DNA from: Flavobacteriaceae bacterium
Lineage (GTDB): Bacteria > Bacteroidota > Bacteroidia > Flavobacteriales > Flavobacteriaceae
Direction: 5' to 3'
Length of the DNA stretch: 64,000 nucleotides
Assembly (NCBI GenBank): GCA_947373225.1
Contig: CANBWX010000001.1
Location: 1-64,000, forward strand
In this document: positions 46,815 to 55,949 of the stretch, one piece after another
How positions within the stretch are numbered: position 1 is the first letter of the stretch
Layout of the letters: every line of letters starts with the position of its first letter
Notes under the pieces: generated by a model
What the model saw: only the letters and a program-made list of their open reading frames with translations
Told to the model about the DNA's origin: nothing
Database searches by the model: none
Position numbers and translations under genes: made by a program

Positions 46815-47723
46815 TTAACAATTATCATTACATTCAGCAATTTCAACCTGAAAAGTAGTATGATGAATATTTAAATGTTGCAAATCATGTTGCAATTTAT
46901 GTTTGACTTTTTCAAATTGAAACAAATCATTTTCTTCCAAAATAAAATGAGCCGTAAGTGCATTTTCGGTAGTACTTATAGCCCAAACATGCAAATGGTG
47001 CATCGATTTTATAGTTTCATTTTTTAAAATTACACTATTAATTTTCTCAATATCTACATTTTCAGGAACTCCGTCCAAGGAAAGTCTCAAACTATCTTTC
47101 AATAAGCTCCAAGTACTTACTATAATTACCAAACAAATAATAATACTCAATAATGGATCTATCCAATACAAATGAGTATAAAAAATCAGTATTCCGCCAA
47201 CTACTAATCCCAATGAAACCAAAGCATCGGCAGCTAAATGCAAAAAAGCACTTTTGACATTAATGTCTTTGTCTTTTTCTCTGAAAAACATAAAAGCAGA
47301 AATACCATTTATAAAAATACCAATTGCTGCAATAATAGCAATTATTTTCCCTGGTATAGGTTGAGGATTTTGAAATCTAAAAAAGGCTTCAAAACCAATA
47401 GCTCCTATAGAAATAAGTAAAACAACAGCATTTAATAATGATATTAAAATTGACGCTTTTTTATAGCCATACGTATATTTTGCGGTAGCCTTTGACTTAG
47501 CCAATTGAAAAGCAACCATGGCTAATGCCAATCCTGCTACATCCAAAAAATTATGTCCTGCATCCGAAAGTAATGATAACGAATTTATTTTCAGTCCAAT
47601 AACTATTTGAATAAAAACATAAGTCAAATTTAAAACTATCCCAACTATAAAAGCTTTCGTGATAGCTTTGATTTCGGGAGCATGGTGATGATGAGCGTGT
47701 GAATGATTATGATCGTGTGCCAT
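46815..47723 (-). CDS. Cation diffusion facilitator metal exporter (CzcD-like)
   Basis: A 302-aa, six-TM CDF transporter that exports Zn2+ and related divalent metals in exchange for protons. The N-terminus is His-rich (HDHNHSHAHHHHA), a metal-binding tail. The transport site carries the HxxxD/DxxxD patterns (LLSDAGHNFLDVAG; HLAADALVSLG). A C-terminal cytoplasmic domain (about 205-302) ends in FQVEIAECNDNC. It begins 4 nt after mgtE, giving a divalent-metal pair. Confidence 0.93.
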   Translation of the reverse strand: MAHDHNHSHAHHHHAPEIKAITKAFIVGIVLNLTYVFIQIVIGLKINSLSLLSDAGHNFLDVAGLALAMVAFQLAKSKATAKYTYGYKKASILISLLNAVVLLISIGAIGFEAFFRFQNPQPIPGKIIAIIAAIGIFINGISAFMFFREKDKDINVKSAFLHLAADALVSLGLVVGGILIFYTHLYWIDPLLSIIICLVIIVSTWSLLKDSLRLSLDGVPENVDIEKINSVILKNETIKSMHHLHVWAISTTENALTAHFILEENDLFQFEKVKHKLQHDLQHLNIHHTTFQVEIAECNDNC

Positions 47724-47727
47724 TTTT

Positions 47728-49107
47728 TTATAATAATGTTCCTTTTAATAATATAGCTGCAATTGTAAAATAAATTATCAAGCCCGTTACATCTACTAAT
47801 GTTGCCACTAATGGAGCCGATGAAGTAGCTGGATCTAATTTGAATTTTTTTAAAACCATTGGAATCATTGATCCGCTTAAAGTTCCCCACATTACAATTC
47901 CTATTAAGGAGAAGAAGATTGTTAACGCCAATAAAAACCAATGAATTCCATAATCGTATAAATGCAGATTTTGCCATACTGCAATACGTATAAAACCTAT
48001 TGTTCCCAGAATAAATCCTAATGTTAATCCTGATAAAATTTCTCTTCGCATTACAAACCACCAATCTTTAACTGTTAATTCTCTTAATGCCATTGCACGT
48101 ATAATTAACGTTGCTGCTTGCGATCCGCTATTGCCACCACTAGAAATAATAAGTGGTACAAATAAAGCTAAAACAACTGCTTTTGAAATTTCGACATCAA
48201 AATACCCCATTGCTGTAGCGGTAAGCATTTCGCCAACAAAAAGGACGATTAACCAAGTGGCTCTTTTTTTTATAAGTGCAAAAAAACTGGTATTTACATA
48301 CGGATAATCTAAGCCTTCAACACCACCAAAATTTTGAATTTCTTTAGTATTCATTGCTTCCGCAACATCCATGACATCATCTATTGTGAGTACACCCATT
48401 AGTATATTTTCGCTGTTTACAACGGGTAAAACTACTCTGTCAAATTCTTTGAACTTATGTAATGCGTCTTCCTTAGTATCTGTTATTTTAAGTGATGTAC
48501 AATAACCGTCTAAAATTGAACTTACTTTTTTGCTTGGATCTGTCAAAACAAATCTTCTAACAGGAATGTCATCTATCAATTTTCCGTAGTTATCAACAAT
48601 ATAAATAACGTTGGCAGCTTCAGAATCTTTATGATTTTCTCTTAAATGCTTATTTGCTTCTGCAATTGTAAAATCAGGACTTATAGTAGCAAAATCAGTA
48701 TTAATTAATCGGGCAACACTATTAGCTGGATAGCCCAAAATAGTATGAACAGACTCTTTATTTTCAGTATTCAAAAATTCTAAATTATGAGATCTTTCGA
48801 CTCCACTTGAGGCTGAAAAAAATGTAATTCTATCATCCGAACTTAATTCGTTCAAAATTTGGGAAGCCTTAATTATAGTAATCGATTTGATAATGTATTT
48901 TTGCAATGGCATATTCAAATACGAAAACACTTTTATTTGTGTAGCATTTGATAATGATTCAAATCCTTTTAAAGCATCTTTTTTTGATACGTTTTCTAGC
49001 ATTATAGCCACTTCCGACGGATGAACAGCTTTACCACTATTTGAAAAATGCAATAAACTTTTAAAATCACCCACAAGCATTTTCTTCTTAATTTCTTTTA
49101 GATCCAT
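47728..49107 (-). CDS. mgtE: Magnesium transporter MgtE
   Basis: A 459-aa Mg2+ channel/transporter. An N-terminal helical domain (about 1-130) is followed by two CBS domains (about 135-265; VLTIDDVMDVAEAM is at the end of the second) and a plug helix, then five TM helices starting about residue 285. The MgtE pore sequences appear as SSGGNSGSQAATLIIRA and the last helices. The order and length match the family. The N and CBS domains sense cytosolic Mg2+. It is coupled with the CDF exporter gene. Confidence 0.94.
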   Translation of the reverse strand: MDLKEIKKKMLVGDFKSLLHFSNSGKAVHPSEVAIMLENVSKKDALKGFESLSNATQIKVFSYLNMPLQKYIIKSITIIKASQILNELSSDDRITFFSASSGVERSHNLEFLNTENKESVHTILGYPANSVARLINTDFATISPDFTIAEANKHLRENHKDSEAANVIYIVDNYGKLIDDIPVRRFVLTDPSKKVSSILDGYCTSLKITDTKEDALHKFKEFDRVVLPVVNSENILMGVLTIDDVMDVAEAMNTKEIQNFGGVEGLDYPYVNTSFFALIKKRATWLIVLFVGEMLTATAMGYFDVEISKAVVLALFVPLIISSGGNSGSQAATLIIRAMALRELTVKDWWFVMRREILSGLTLGFILGTIGFIRIAVWQNLHLYDYGIHWFLLALTIFFSLIGIVMWGTLSGSMIPMVLKKFKLDPATSSAPLVATLVDVTGLIIYFTIAAILLKGTLL

Positions 49108-49150
49108 ATTTTTTTTAATGACAATTTTTTATAGCAATCTTTTGATAATT

Positions 49151-52100
49151 TTATTTTACAATAGCTTCCTGAATTACTCTTTGAATATCTTCCCGAATAT
49201 TTTCTTTTGATAATACATTTACTGGATTTCCTGAAAAAGTTCTATTTGACAAAAATACATATACAATTTCGGTTTCGGGATCTACCCAAGCCATAATTCC
49301 AGTAAAACCAGTATGCCCAAAGCTTTCTTTAGATACACAATCACAAGTGGGACCATGTTCATGCAATAATTGTGGTTTATCAAAACCCAAACCACGACGA
49401 TTTCCTTCTGAACAAAAATAGCACGTATTGAAAGCATCAAATGTTTTTTCGGAAAAATATTGATGATTCCCATAATTCCCTTTTTGAAGATAAAGTTGCA
49501 TCATTTTGGCAACATCCATAGCATTGGAAAAAACTCCTGCGTGACCGGAAACACCACCTTCTAATGAAGCCGACAAATCGTTAACATAGCCTTGCAGCAT
49601 TTGATGACGGAAATAAGTATCATTTTCCGTTGGAGGAATCCTATTTTTATCAAACGTATTCAATGGATTAAAGGTAGAATTATTCATTCCCATTGAATGA
49701 TAGAAATTATCTTGAATTAAGACATCCAATGTTTTACCCGCTGCTTTTTCTAAATATTCCTTAAGAATCATAAAAGTAAGATCACTGTATTTATATTCTT
49801 TTTTAAGTGATAATTTACTATCAATAATCATTTTCATTATGGTGTCATTGAAATCATTTCTAATAAAAAGACTATCTCCTACTTGTTTAGAAAACGAAGA
49901 GTCGGGCAATTTTCTAAAATAGTTGTAAGATAGAGCATTTGATTTGTCCAATGTTGCTTTATAAAATGGAATCCCAGCTACAAGTCCTGCATAATGAGAT
50001 AATAATTCCTTGAAATGAATATTTTTTTTATCTGAATCATTAAAATTAGGCAACATTGTTCCTAAAGTTGTTTCCAAATTAATTTTATTCTGATCGTATA
50101 ACTGCATGATATTTGGCAAAGTAGCTAGGATTTTAGTCACAGAAGCTACATCATACAAATCAGAATTTATAACTTTTACCGTATTTTCATACGTATGAAA
50201 TCCATACGATTTTTGGTAAATAACTTTCCCTTTTCGAGCGACAAGAACTTGAATTCCAGGTGTCATTTTACCATCAATGGCCTTTTTGGCGAAAGCATCA
50301 ATTTTAGATAAAATTACTGGATTCATTCCCACATTTTCAGGTGAAGTAAATCCTAAACGATTCAGTTTTTGGGTCGATAAACCATCGTTTACCTTAAAAT
50401 TTGAATTTATGGAAACCGGAAGTTTTCCTTTTGCTTCAATGGCTCCAAAAATAAGTTCGGCAGAAACAACCTGAGCAACATCAGAGTTTTGATACGATTC
50501 TACTAATCCGGCAATATCCCCAAAATTGGCAATTTGCATCAACGAATAAGGTTTTGCCAAAACATCAAGAATTACCTTGTTGTTTTTGGCAATTTCTTGC
50601 AACCAAAATAGTTCAGCAAAAGTGAAATCTTGTTTTGCCCATGCTTTATCCGATTTATGAAAACCAATAATAACAGTGTCAAATTTTTTCAATTTCACAT
50701 TTAAACTGTCAATGTTTTTACTTGAAACTTCGGTGATTTCAGTATATTTTTTCAGTGTCGAAACAAATGAACTATTATCGTCATCGCCTAATTTTACATA
50801 AGCAATCTTGCTGTTTTCTAAGTTTTTTATTGGAAGAATATCCTCTTTATTCTTTAAAACGGTAATCGCATTTTCGAATAATTGATATTGTAATGCCTCA
50901 TTAGAAGTCGGATTCAAATCTTGATCTAAATTATTGATATCAATAGGTTTATATTTATTTAAACCGGCTTTAAATTTATAGTGCAAAATCTTTTTCACGG
51001 AATGCGCCAAACGTTCTTCAGTTATAATTTTATCATTATAGGCAGCACTAATTTTCTCAATTGCTATAGGAACATTTTGCGGAAAAAGTAAAATATCATT
51101 TCCTGCTTGAAAGGCTTTTAACTCAATATCTCCCGGTTTTGACGCAATAGTTGCAATTTCTCTGAAATTACTTACTCCTTTCATATTCAAGGCGTCAGTA
51201 AAAATTAAGCCCTCAAATTCCAATTCATTCTGAAGCAAATTAGTCACCACATTATATGAAAGTGATGTTGGATAATTAGGTCTAGGTTCTAAACTTGGCA
51301 CTTCGAGATGTGCCACCATTACCGAAGCCAAGCCTTCATCAAACATACGTTTGTAAGGATACAATTCAACTACATCTATATGTTCACGCGGCAAAGTTAC
51401 AAGCGGCAAAGAAGTATGAGAATCTGTTGAAGTATCTCCGTGACCCGGAAAATGTTTTCCAGTCGAAAAAACGCCTTGATTTTGAATTCCAGTCATTAAA
51501 GCAATCGCTTTATCGGCAACATTTACCTTGCTTTCGCCAAAAGAACGGCTTCCAATTATGGGGTTTTTAGGATTTGTATTGATGTCTAAAACGGGTGCAA
51601 AGTCAAAATGAACGCCCATGCGTTTGCTTTCTTTACCCATATTCACGCCCACTTTTTCTACCAATTTCAAATCCTGAATGGCACCAAGTGTCATATTCCA
51701 AGGATAATGATACGTAGAATCCAATCGCATACTTAAACCCCATTCAGCGTCGATACCTATGAATAAAGGAATTTTTGCTTTAGCCTGATAGCCATTTGTT
51801 AAATTAGCCTGACGAACTGGACCGCCTTGAAAGAAAATTAAACCACCAATTTTATTATCGGTGATTAGTTTATTTATTTCATTAACATGAGTAGAATCTC
51901 TGTTCGAATAAGCGGCAACCATAAAAAGTTGACCTACTTTTTCTTCTAAAGATAATTTGCCATAAATACTGTCTACCCAACGTGTTTCGGCATCAGAATC
52001 CTTGAAAAAAGTCTTTCTTTCGGATTTGATGTGAGGAATATAAATTACAGTATCTGTAATAATCGGTTTTACAAACGGCTGTGCTATTGTGTTTTTTTTA

Positions 52101-52168
52101 CTTGCGCAATTGGTTACCAAAAGCACCAAAAGAAGGAGGAAACCAATTCTGGCAAGAAAAATTTTCAT
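49151..52168 (-). CDS. NagZ-type GH3 beta-N-acetylglucosaminidase fused to serine hydrolase domain
   Basis: A 1,005-aa lipoprotein (MKIFLARIGFLLLLVLLVTNCASKK; the track start at 52249 is too early). Domain 1 (about 65-385) is GH3 with the NagZ motif KHFPGHGDTSTDSHTS. A C-terminal GH3-like region follows (about 440-600). Domain 3 (about 625-1,000) is a beta-lactamase/PBP-fold hydrolase with SVTK (Ser-x-x-Lys), YSD and HTG. In Bacillus NagZ works with the separate amidase AmiE of the same fold, so this looks like a NagZ-AmiE fusion for peptidoglycan fragment recycling. Confidence 0.88.
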   Translation of the reverse strand: MKIFLARIGFLLLLVLLVTNCASKKNTIAQPFVKPIITDTVIYIPHIKSERKTFFKDSDAETRWVDSIYGKLSLEEKVGQLFMVAAYSNRDSTHVNEINKLITDNKIGGLIFFQGGPVRQANLTNGYQAKAKIPLFIGIDAEWGLSMRLDSTYHYPWNMTLGAIQDLKLVEKVGVNMGKESKRMGVHFDFAPVLDINTNPKNPIIGSRSFGESKVNVADKAIALMTGIQNQGVFSTGKHFPGHGDTSTDSHTSLPLVTLPREHIDVVELYPYKRMFDEGLASVMVAHLEVPSLEPRPNYPTSLSYNVVTNLLQNELEFEGLIFTDALNMKGVSNFREIATIASKPGDIELKAFQAGNDILLFPQNVPIAIEKISAAYNDKIITEERLAHSVKKILHYKFKAGLNKYKPIDINNLDQDLNPTSNEALQYQLFENAITVLKNKEDILPIKNLENSKIAYVKLGDDDNSSFVSTLKKYTEITEVSSKNIDSLNVKLKKFDTVIIGFHKSDKAWAKQDFTFAELFWLQEIAKNNKVILDVLAKPYSLMQIANFGDIAGLVESYQNSDVAQVVSAELIFGAIEAKGKLPVSINSNFKVNDGLSTQKLNRLGFTSPENVGMNPVILSKIDAFAKKAIDGKMTPGIQVLVARKGKVIYQKSYGFHTYENTVKVINSDLYDVASVTKILATLPNIMQLYDQNKINLETTLGTMLPNFNDSDKKNIHFKELLSHYAGLVAGIPFYKATLDKSNALSYNYFRKLPDSSFSKQVGDSLFIRNDFNDTIMKMIIDSKLSLKKEYKYSDLTFMILKEYLEKAAGKTLDVLIQDNFYHSMGMNNSTFNPLNTFDKNRIPPTENDTYFRHQMLQGYVNDLSASLEGGVSGHAGVFSNAMDVAKMMQLYLQKGNYGNHQYFSEKTFDAFNTCYFCSEGNRRGLGFDKPQLLHEHGPTCDCVSKESFGHTGFTGIMAWVDPETEIVYVFLSNRTFSGNPVNVLSKENIREDIQRVIQEAIVK

Positions 52169-52181
52169 TGATGATTTTTTT

Positions 52182-52664
52182 TTAGAAAAAACGACTGTGC
52201 CAGCTGTCCATGGCTGGAACTTCCCAAGATTCATTGAATTCTTGAACATTATTTACCAAATTATTGAAAACGATTGTGTTTTCGGTAACGGCTTTTTCTT
52301 TTGCCATTTTTTTGAAATCAATCAAGGATTTGTGCGCAATATGTTCACCATTCTTGAAAGTAACATTCATTTTATCTAATAAATCAACGTTGTATTTTTG
52401 TTCCAATTTTTGAATAAATTGAACTGATTTATCAATCGAGCAACCTGTTGCAGCTTGAACATCTTGATTAACAGCAATGATTATGAATCGATTGTATTTT
52501 AATTGATATGAAGATTCGAGACCTACGCTATGAGCTTCCCAATTTTCGAGAAAGGATATTAGATCGGTTTCTATTTCAGAAAATTCTGCATCAGAAAATT
52601 TTCTATTGGATTGATAAATCCATATTTTGGATTCTTCGGGTAAATTTTCGAAAGGAATTAGCAT
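52182..52664 (-). CDS. Conserved Bacteroidota protein, function unknown
   Basis: A 160-aa soluble protein (MLIPFENLPEESKIWIYQSNRKFSDAE) without signal peptide or membrane helix. Orthologues are often labelled 'ABC transporter ATPase', but there is no Walker A, Walker B or signature motif, so that label is unsupported. One cysteine lies in AATGCSIDKS. It sits between the Fe-S protein and the NagZ fusion on the same strand, with a 13-nt gap to the fusion gene. I cannot assign a function. Confidence 0.7.
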   Translation of the reverse strand: MLIPFENLPEESKIWIYQSNRKFSDAEFSEIETDLISFLENWEAHSVGLESSYQLKYNRFIIIAVNQDVQAATGCSIDKSVQFIQKLEQKYNVDLLDKMNVTFKNGEHIAHKSLIDFKKMAKEKAVTENTIVFNNLVNNVQEFNESWEVPAMDSWHSRFF

Positions 52665-52729
52665 TTTAATATGAATTATGAGTTATAAATTATAAGTTTT
52701 GGAATCGTAAATCAATACTTTTATTAGAT

Positions 52730-53521
52730 TTACAAATCCTGTGCATTTGCAATTAATTCGGCGATATCAAACACTTTTATTTCGCCTTCTTTTTCTTTAT
52801 TTTTAATTCCGTCCGTCATCATGGTATTGCAAAATGGACATCCGGCTGCAATAATATCCGGTTGGGTTTCTAAAGCATCTTCGGTTCTTTCTACATTTAT
52901 TTCTTTATCGCCTGGTTCCGAATCTTTGAACATTTGGGCGCCACCCGCGCCACAGCATAATCCGTTGGCACGAGAACGTTTCATTTCGACCAATTCGGCG
53001 TCTAGTTTCTGAATTAAATCGCGTGGTGCTTGATAAATATTGTTAGCTCTTCCTAAATAACAAGGATCGTGAAAAGTAATTCTTTTTCCTTTGAATTGTC
53101 CGCCTTCAATGGTTAATCTTCCGTCGTCGAGCAAAGATTTCAAGAACTCGGTATGATGAAAAACTTCATATTTTCCGCCTAATTCCGGATATTCATTTTT
53201 CAAGGTATTGAAACAATGCGGACAAGCAGTAACTATTTTTTTGACTTCGTAGGCATTCAAAACTTCGATATTTGTCATTGCCTGCATTTGAAACAAAAAC
53301 TCGTTTCCGGCTCTTTTTGCGGGATCGCCTGAACAACTTTCTTCGGTACCAAGAACCGCAAAGGAAACATTGGCACGATTTAGAATTCGGACAAATGCTT
53401 TTGTAATTTTCTTGGCTCTATCATCAAAACTTCCTGAACAACCTACCCAAAACAAAACTTCGGGTTGCTTGCCTTGAGCTAGCATTTCTGCCATTGTGGG
53501 TACTATTAAAATTTCTTGCAT
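52730..53521 (-). CDS. Fe-S binding protein with two CCG domains (HdrB/GlpC-like)
   Basis: A 263-aa soluble protein with two cysteine-rich CCG domains: first WVGCSGS / ESCSGDP / CPHC, second DPCYLGR / LCCGAGG / CPFC. In heterodisulfide reductase HdrB these ligate special Fe-S clusters. It is paired with the membrane Fe-S protein encoded just upstream, so together they would pass electrons to or from the quinone pool. The physiological donor or acceptor is unknown. A 48-nt palindrome precedes its ATG by 8 nt. Confidence 0.88.
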   Translation of the reverse strand: MQEILIVPTMAEMLAQGKQPEVLFWVGCSGSFDDRAKKITKAFVRILNRANVSFAVLGTEESCSGDPAKRAGNEFLFQMQAMTNIEVLNAYEVKKIVTACPHCFNTLKNEYPELGGKYEVFHHTEFLKSLLDDGRLTIEGGQFKGKRITFHDPCYLGRANNIYQAPRDLIQKLDAELVEMKRSRANGLCCGAGGAQMFKDSEPGDKEINVERTEDALETQPDIIAAGCPFCNTMMTDGIKNKEKEGEIKVFDIAELIANAQDL

Positions 53522-53529
53522 TTATTTTT

Positions 53530-53577
53530 GTTTAATCGGTTAATCGGTTAAACGTTTAACCGATTAACCGATTAAAC
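53530..53577. repeat. Perfect 48-nt palindrome between the two Fe-S genes
   Basis: The left half is GTTTAATCGGTTAATCGGTTAAAC and the right half is its exact reverse complement, with no spacer. It consists of GGTTAATC words also present at 25683-25708. In the mRNA it forms a 24-bp hairpin 8 nt before the CCG-protein start codon. No T-run follows, so it is not a plain terminator; it may affect translation, mRNA decay or expression ratios. Confidence 0.85.
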
Positions 53578-53592
53578 TCTTAAACTTTTAAA

Positions 53593-54927
53593 CTATATTT
53601 CATTTTTCCAATTTAATCGGTCTTGCTGGTTGTATTGCCATGGCGCGCCATTGTTTTCGATATTGGTCATCATAGCATTTATAGGCGTTGGCGCTGCACT
53701 TTGTTCCATTACTAAATAGCGTCGCATGTCAATAATTATTGAAAGCGGACTGATATTTACGGGACATTCCTCGACACAAGCGTTACATGATGTACAAGCC
53801 CAAAGTTCTTCGGGTGTGATGTAATCGTTTAATAATGATTTGTTATCTGGCATAAAAACACCTTTGTTGGCATCGATATTTTTGCCTACTTCTTCGATCC
53901 TATCTCTAGTTGCCATCATAATTTTACGAGGCGATAATTTTTTTCCGGTGATATTCGCAGGACATGCTGATGTGCATCGACCACATTCGGTACAAGTATA
54001 AGCATTCATCAATTGTACCCAATTTAAGTCTTGAATGTCACTTGCGCCAAATTTACTTGGAACAGCATTTTCGTTTGCAGGTGTTACTGCATAAGGATCG
54101 GCGTTGGGGTCCATCATTAATTTCACTTCATTGGTAACGGATTCTAAATTATTCAGTTGCCCTTTTGGATTCAAATCTGCAAAATAGGTATTGGGGAAAG
54201 CCAACAGAATATGAAGGTGTTTTGAAAAATATAAATAGTTCATAAAAATCAAAATACCGATAATATGCAACCACCAAAAAAATTCGTTTAAGAGCATTAC
54301 TAACTCATTTGAAGTTCCATTAAATAAGGGTTCTATGAAATGACTAATAGGAAAACTACCTGCTTTTATGAAATGAGAAAATCCTCCTGGAATGTTTTGC
54401 AAATGCAAATCAGAAGCGTTCATTAATAGAAATAACGACATCAAAACAACTTCGAAATACAGAATATAATTGGCGTCTTTTTTTGGAGAACCAGCTAAAT
54501 CTTTGTTAGCAAATCGTTTCAGTTTGATTATATTTCTTCTAGTCCAAAAAGTAAATACGGCTACCAAAACCAATAAAGCCAATATTTCGAAGGAACCAAT
54601 AAGCACATTGTAGAAAGTTCCTAAAAAGGCGAAAACACGATGCGTTCCGAATAAACCATCAATAATGATTTCTAATAATTCTACATTTATGATGATAAAA
54701 CCAACGTAAACTATGATGTGAAGGAATCCTGCAACAGGTCTTTTTACCATTTTTGACTGTCCGAGAGCAATCATTGCCATGTTCTTCCAACGAGCTTTAG
54801 AATTGTCTTTGCGATTTATGGCAGTACCAAGATTAATATTTCTTATGATTTTTTTGATATTGGAATAGAAATATCCAAAACCTAAAACCAGAATTATTGC
54901 AAATAAAACATTGTCTAAATAGCTCAT
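53593..54927 (-). CDS. Membrane-bound 4Fe-4S protein (HdrE/HdrC-like fusion)
   Basis: A 444-aa protein. N-terminal half with five or six TM helices (about 5-265, including likely haem- or quinone-binding regions), then a cytoplasmic ferredoxin domain with two 4Fe-4S motifs, CTECGRCTSACPANITG and CTSCNACVEECPVN. This is the layout of membrane heterodisulfide-reductase-type subunits (HdrE plus HdrC). It pairs with the CCG protein. It begins 5 nt after the MCE gene, so all are in the long minus-strand run. The electron partners are unknown. Confidence 0.88.
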   Translation of the reverse strand: MSYLDNVLFAIILVLGFGYFYSNIKKIIRNINLGTAINRKDNSKARWKNMAMIALGQSKMVKRPVAGFLHIIVYVGFIIINVELLEIIIDGLFGTHRVFAFLGTFYNVLIGSFEILALLVLVAVFTFWTRRNIIKLKRFANKDLAGSPKKDANYILYFEVVLMSLFLLMNASDLHLQNIPGGFSHFIKAGSFPISHFIEPLFNGTSNELVMLLNEFFWWLHIIGILIFMNYLYFSKHLHILLAFPNTYFADLNPKGQLNNLESVTNEVKLMMDPNADPYAVTPANENAVPSKFGASDIQDLNWVQLMNAYTCTECGRCTSACPANITGKKLSPRKIMMATRDRIEEVGKNIDANKGVFMPDNKSLLNDYITPEELWACTSCNACVEECPVNISPLSIIIDMRRYLVMEQSAAPTPINAMMTNIENNGAPWQYNQQDRLNWKNEI

Positions 54928-54932
54928 AATTG

Positions 54933-55898
54933 CTAGTTTTTAACTTTTGAAACCGTATCTTTTACAGGTTCTACATAAGGCTTATTTTTCTTTCCAAAGA
55001 GAGAAACATTTACATAACGCGTTGGATAAAGTCGTACATCTTGCAACAATAATTCTAACTCTTTTGAAGTCTTGGCTAAATTATTATAGAGAGCTTCATC
55101 GTTCAACATTTTGCCCATTGTACCTTTCCCAGCTTGAAGATTAGCCATCATTTTATCGACATTGGCTAAAGTTTTCTCTAGGTTTTTGGCAGTTTTTCCT
55201 AAATTGGCTTTGCTCAAAGAATCCGAAATTTTAGAAAAATCACTTGATACTTTATTAAAATTGGAAACAACTCCTTTTATTTGAGTTTTATTTTCGTCTA
55301 AAAGTGTATTTACACTTCCAGAAGCTTTGTGAAACTGTTCGATAGTTTTACTTAATTCCGAAAGGCTCTTTTTTATATCTTCCTGTCCTTTTTTATCCAG
55401 AACATTATTGACTCCAGAAATTAGAACATCGGCATTTGCCATTAATTTTTCTAATTTTTCCTGAACAGGAACTAACTTTTCGCCTACAGAATCAGTTAAT
55501 CCTAATTTTGTTTTTCCAAGAAGTTTTTGTCCATCTTCGGCAATAGATTTATCGCTAAAATTTGGAATTATAGCAATTTGTTTTCCTCCAATAAAACCTG
55601 GCTCATAAATACTTGCCGTGCTCGTTTTCGAAATTGGGAAATCAGTTTTTAGTTGCAATTCAACTAATAATTTTCCTGAGTTAGGATCTATTTTAATGCT
55701 GTTTACTTTTCCAATGGTTAAACCATTCAAAGTAACTGGAGCAGATTTGGGCAACCCCTCCACATTATCATATTCTACGTAGAAAGTTTTGTAATTGGCA
55801 AAAAGATCTCTTCCTTTTAGAAAACTATATCCCCAAATAAATAGTAAAATAGCCGAAATGACTAATATGGCAGTTTTTATTTCTCTTGTTAATTTCAA
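54933..55898 (-). CDS. MlaD/MCE family protein
   Basis: A 321-aa protein with an N-terminal membrane anchor (IKTAILVISAILLFIWGY), a single MCE domain (about 38-115; YVEYDNVEGLPKSAPVTLNGLTIGKV) and a long helical tail (about 130-300) that would form a periplasmic needle. MCE proteins carry lipids between membranes, usually with MlaE/MlaF-type permease and ATPase genes. None is nearby, so the partners are encoded elsewhere. It lies between the amidase and Fe-S protein genes. Confidence 0.9.
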   Translation of the reverse strand: MKLTREIKTAILVISAILLFIWGYSFLKGRDLFANYKTFYVEYDNVEGLPKSAPVTLNGLTIGKVNSIKIDPNSGKLLVELQLKTDFPISKTSTASIYEPGFIGGKQIAIIPNFSDKSIAEDGQKLLGKTKLGLTDSVGEKLVPVQEKLEKLMANADVLISGVNNVLDKKGQEDIKKSLSELSKTIEQFHKASGSVNTLLDENKTQIKGVVSNFNKVSSDFSKISDSLSKANLGKTAKNLEKTLANVDKMMANLQAGKGTMGKMLNDEALYNNLAKTSKELELLLQDVRLYPTRYVNVSLFGKKNKPYVEPVKDTVSKVKN

Positions 55899-55949
55899 AA
55901 TTTAAGTGTTTTGACAAATTTAATATAAAAAATTTAAACTTGTCGTTAA

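Noticed and set aside
47645-48064. 139-aa minus-strand ORF overlapping mgtE and the CDF gene
   Set aside because: It is a shadow frame of mgtE, rich in Asn, Ile and Tyr, without any family pattern.
52169-52249. N-terminal extension of the NagZ fusion from the ORF track
   Set aside because: It would overlap the upstream 160-aa gene and place the lipoprotein signal peptide inside the protein.
52182-52664. Naming the 160-aa protein an ABC transporter ATPase
   Set aside because: The name is common in databases, but no ATP-binding motif is present in the sequence.
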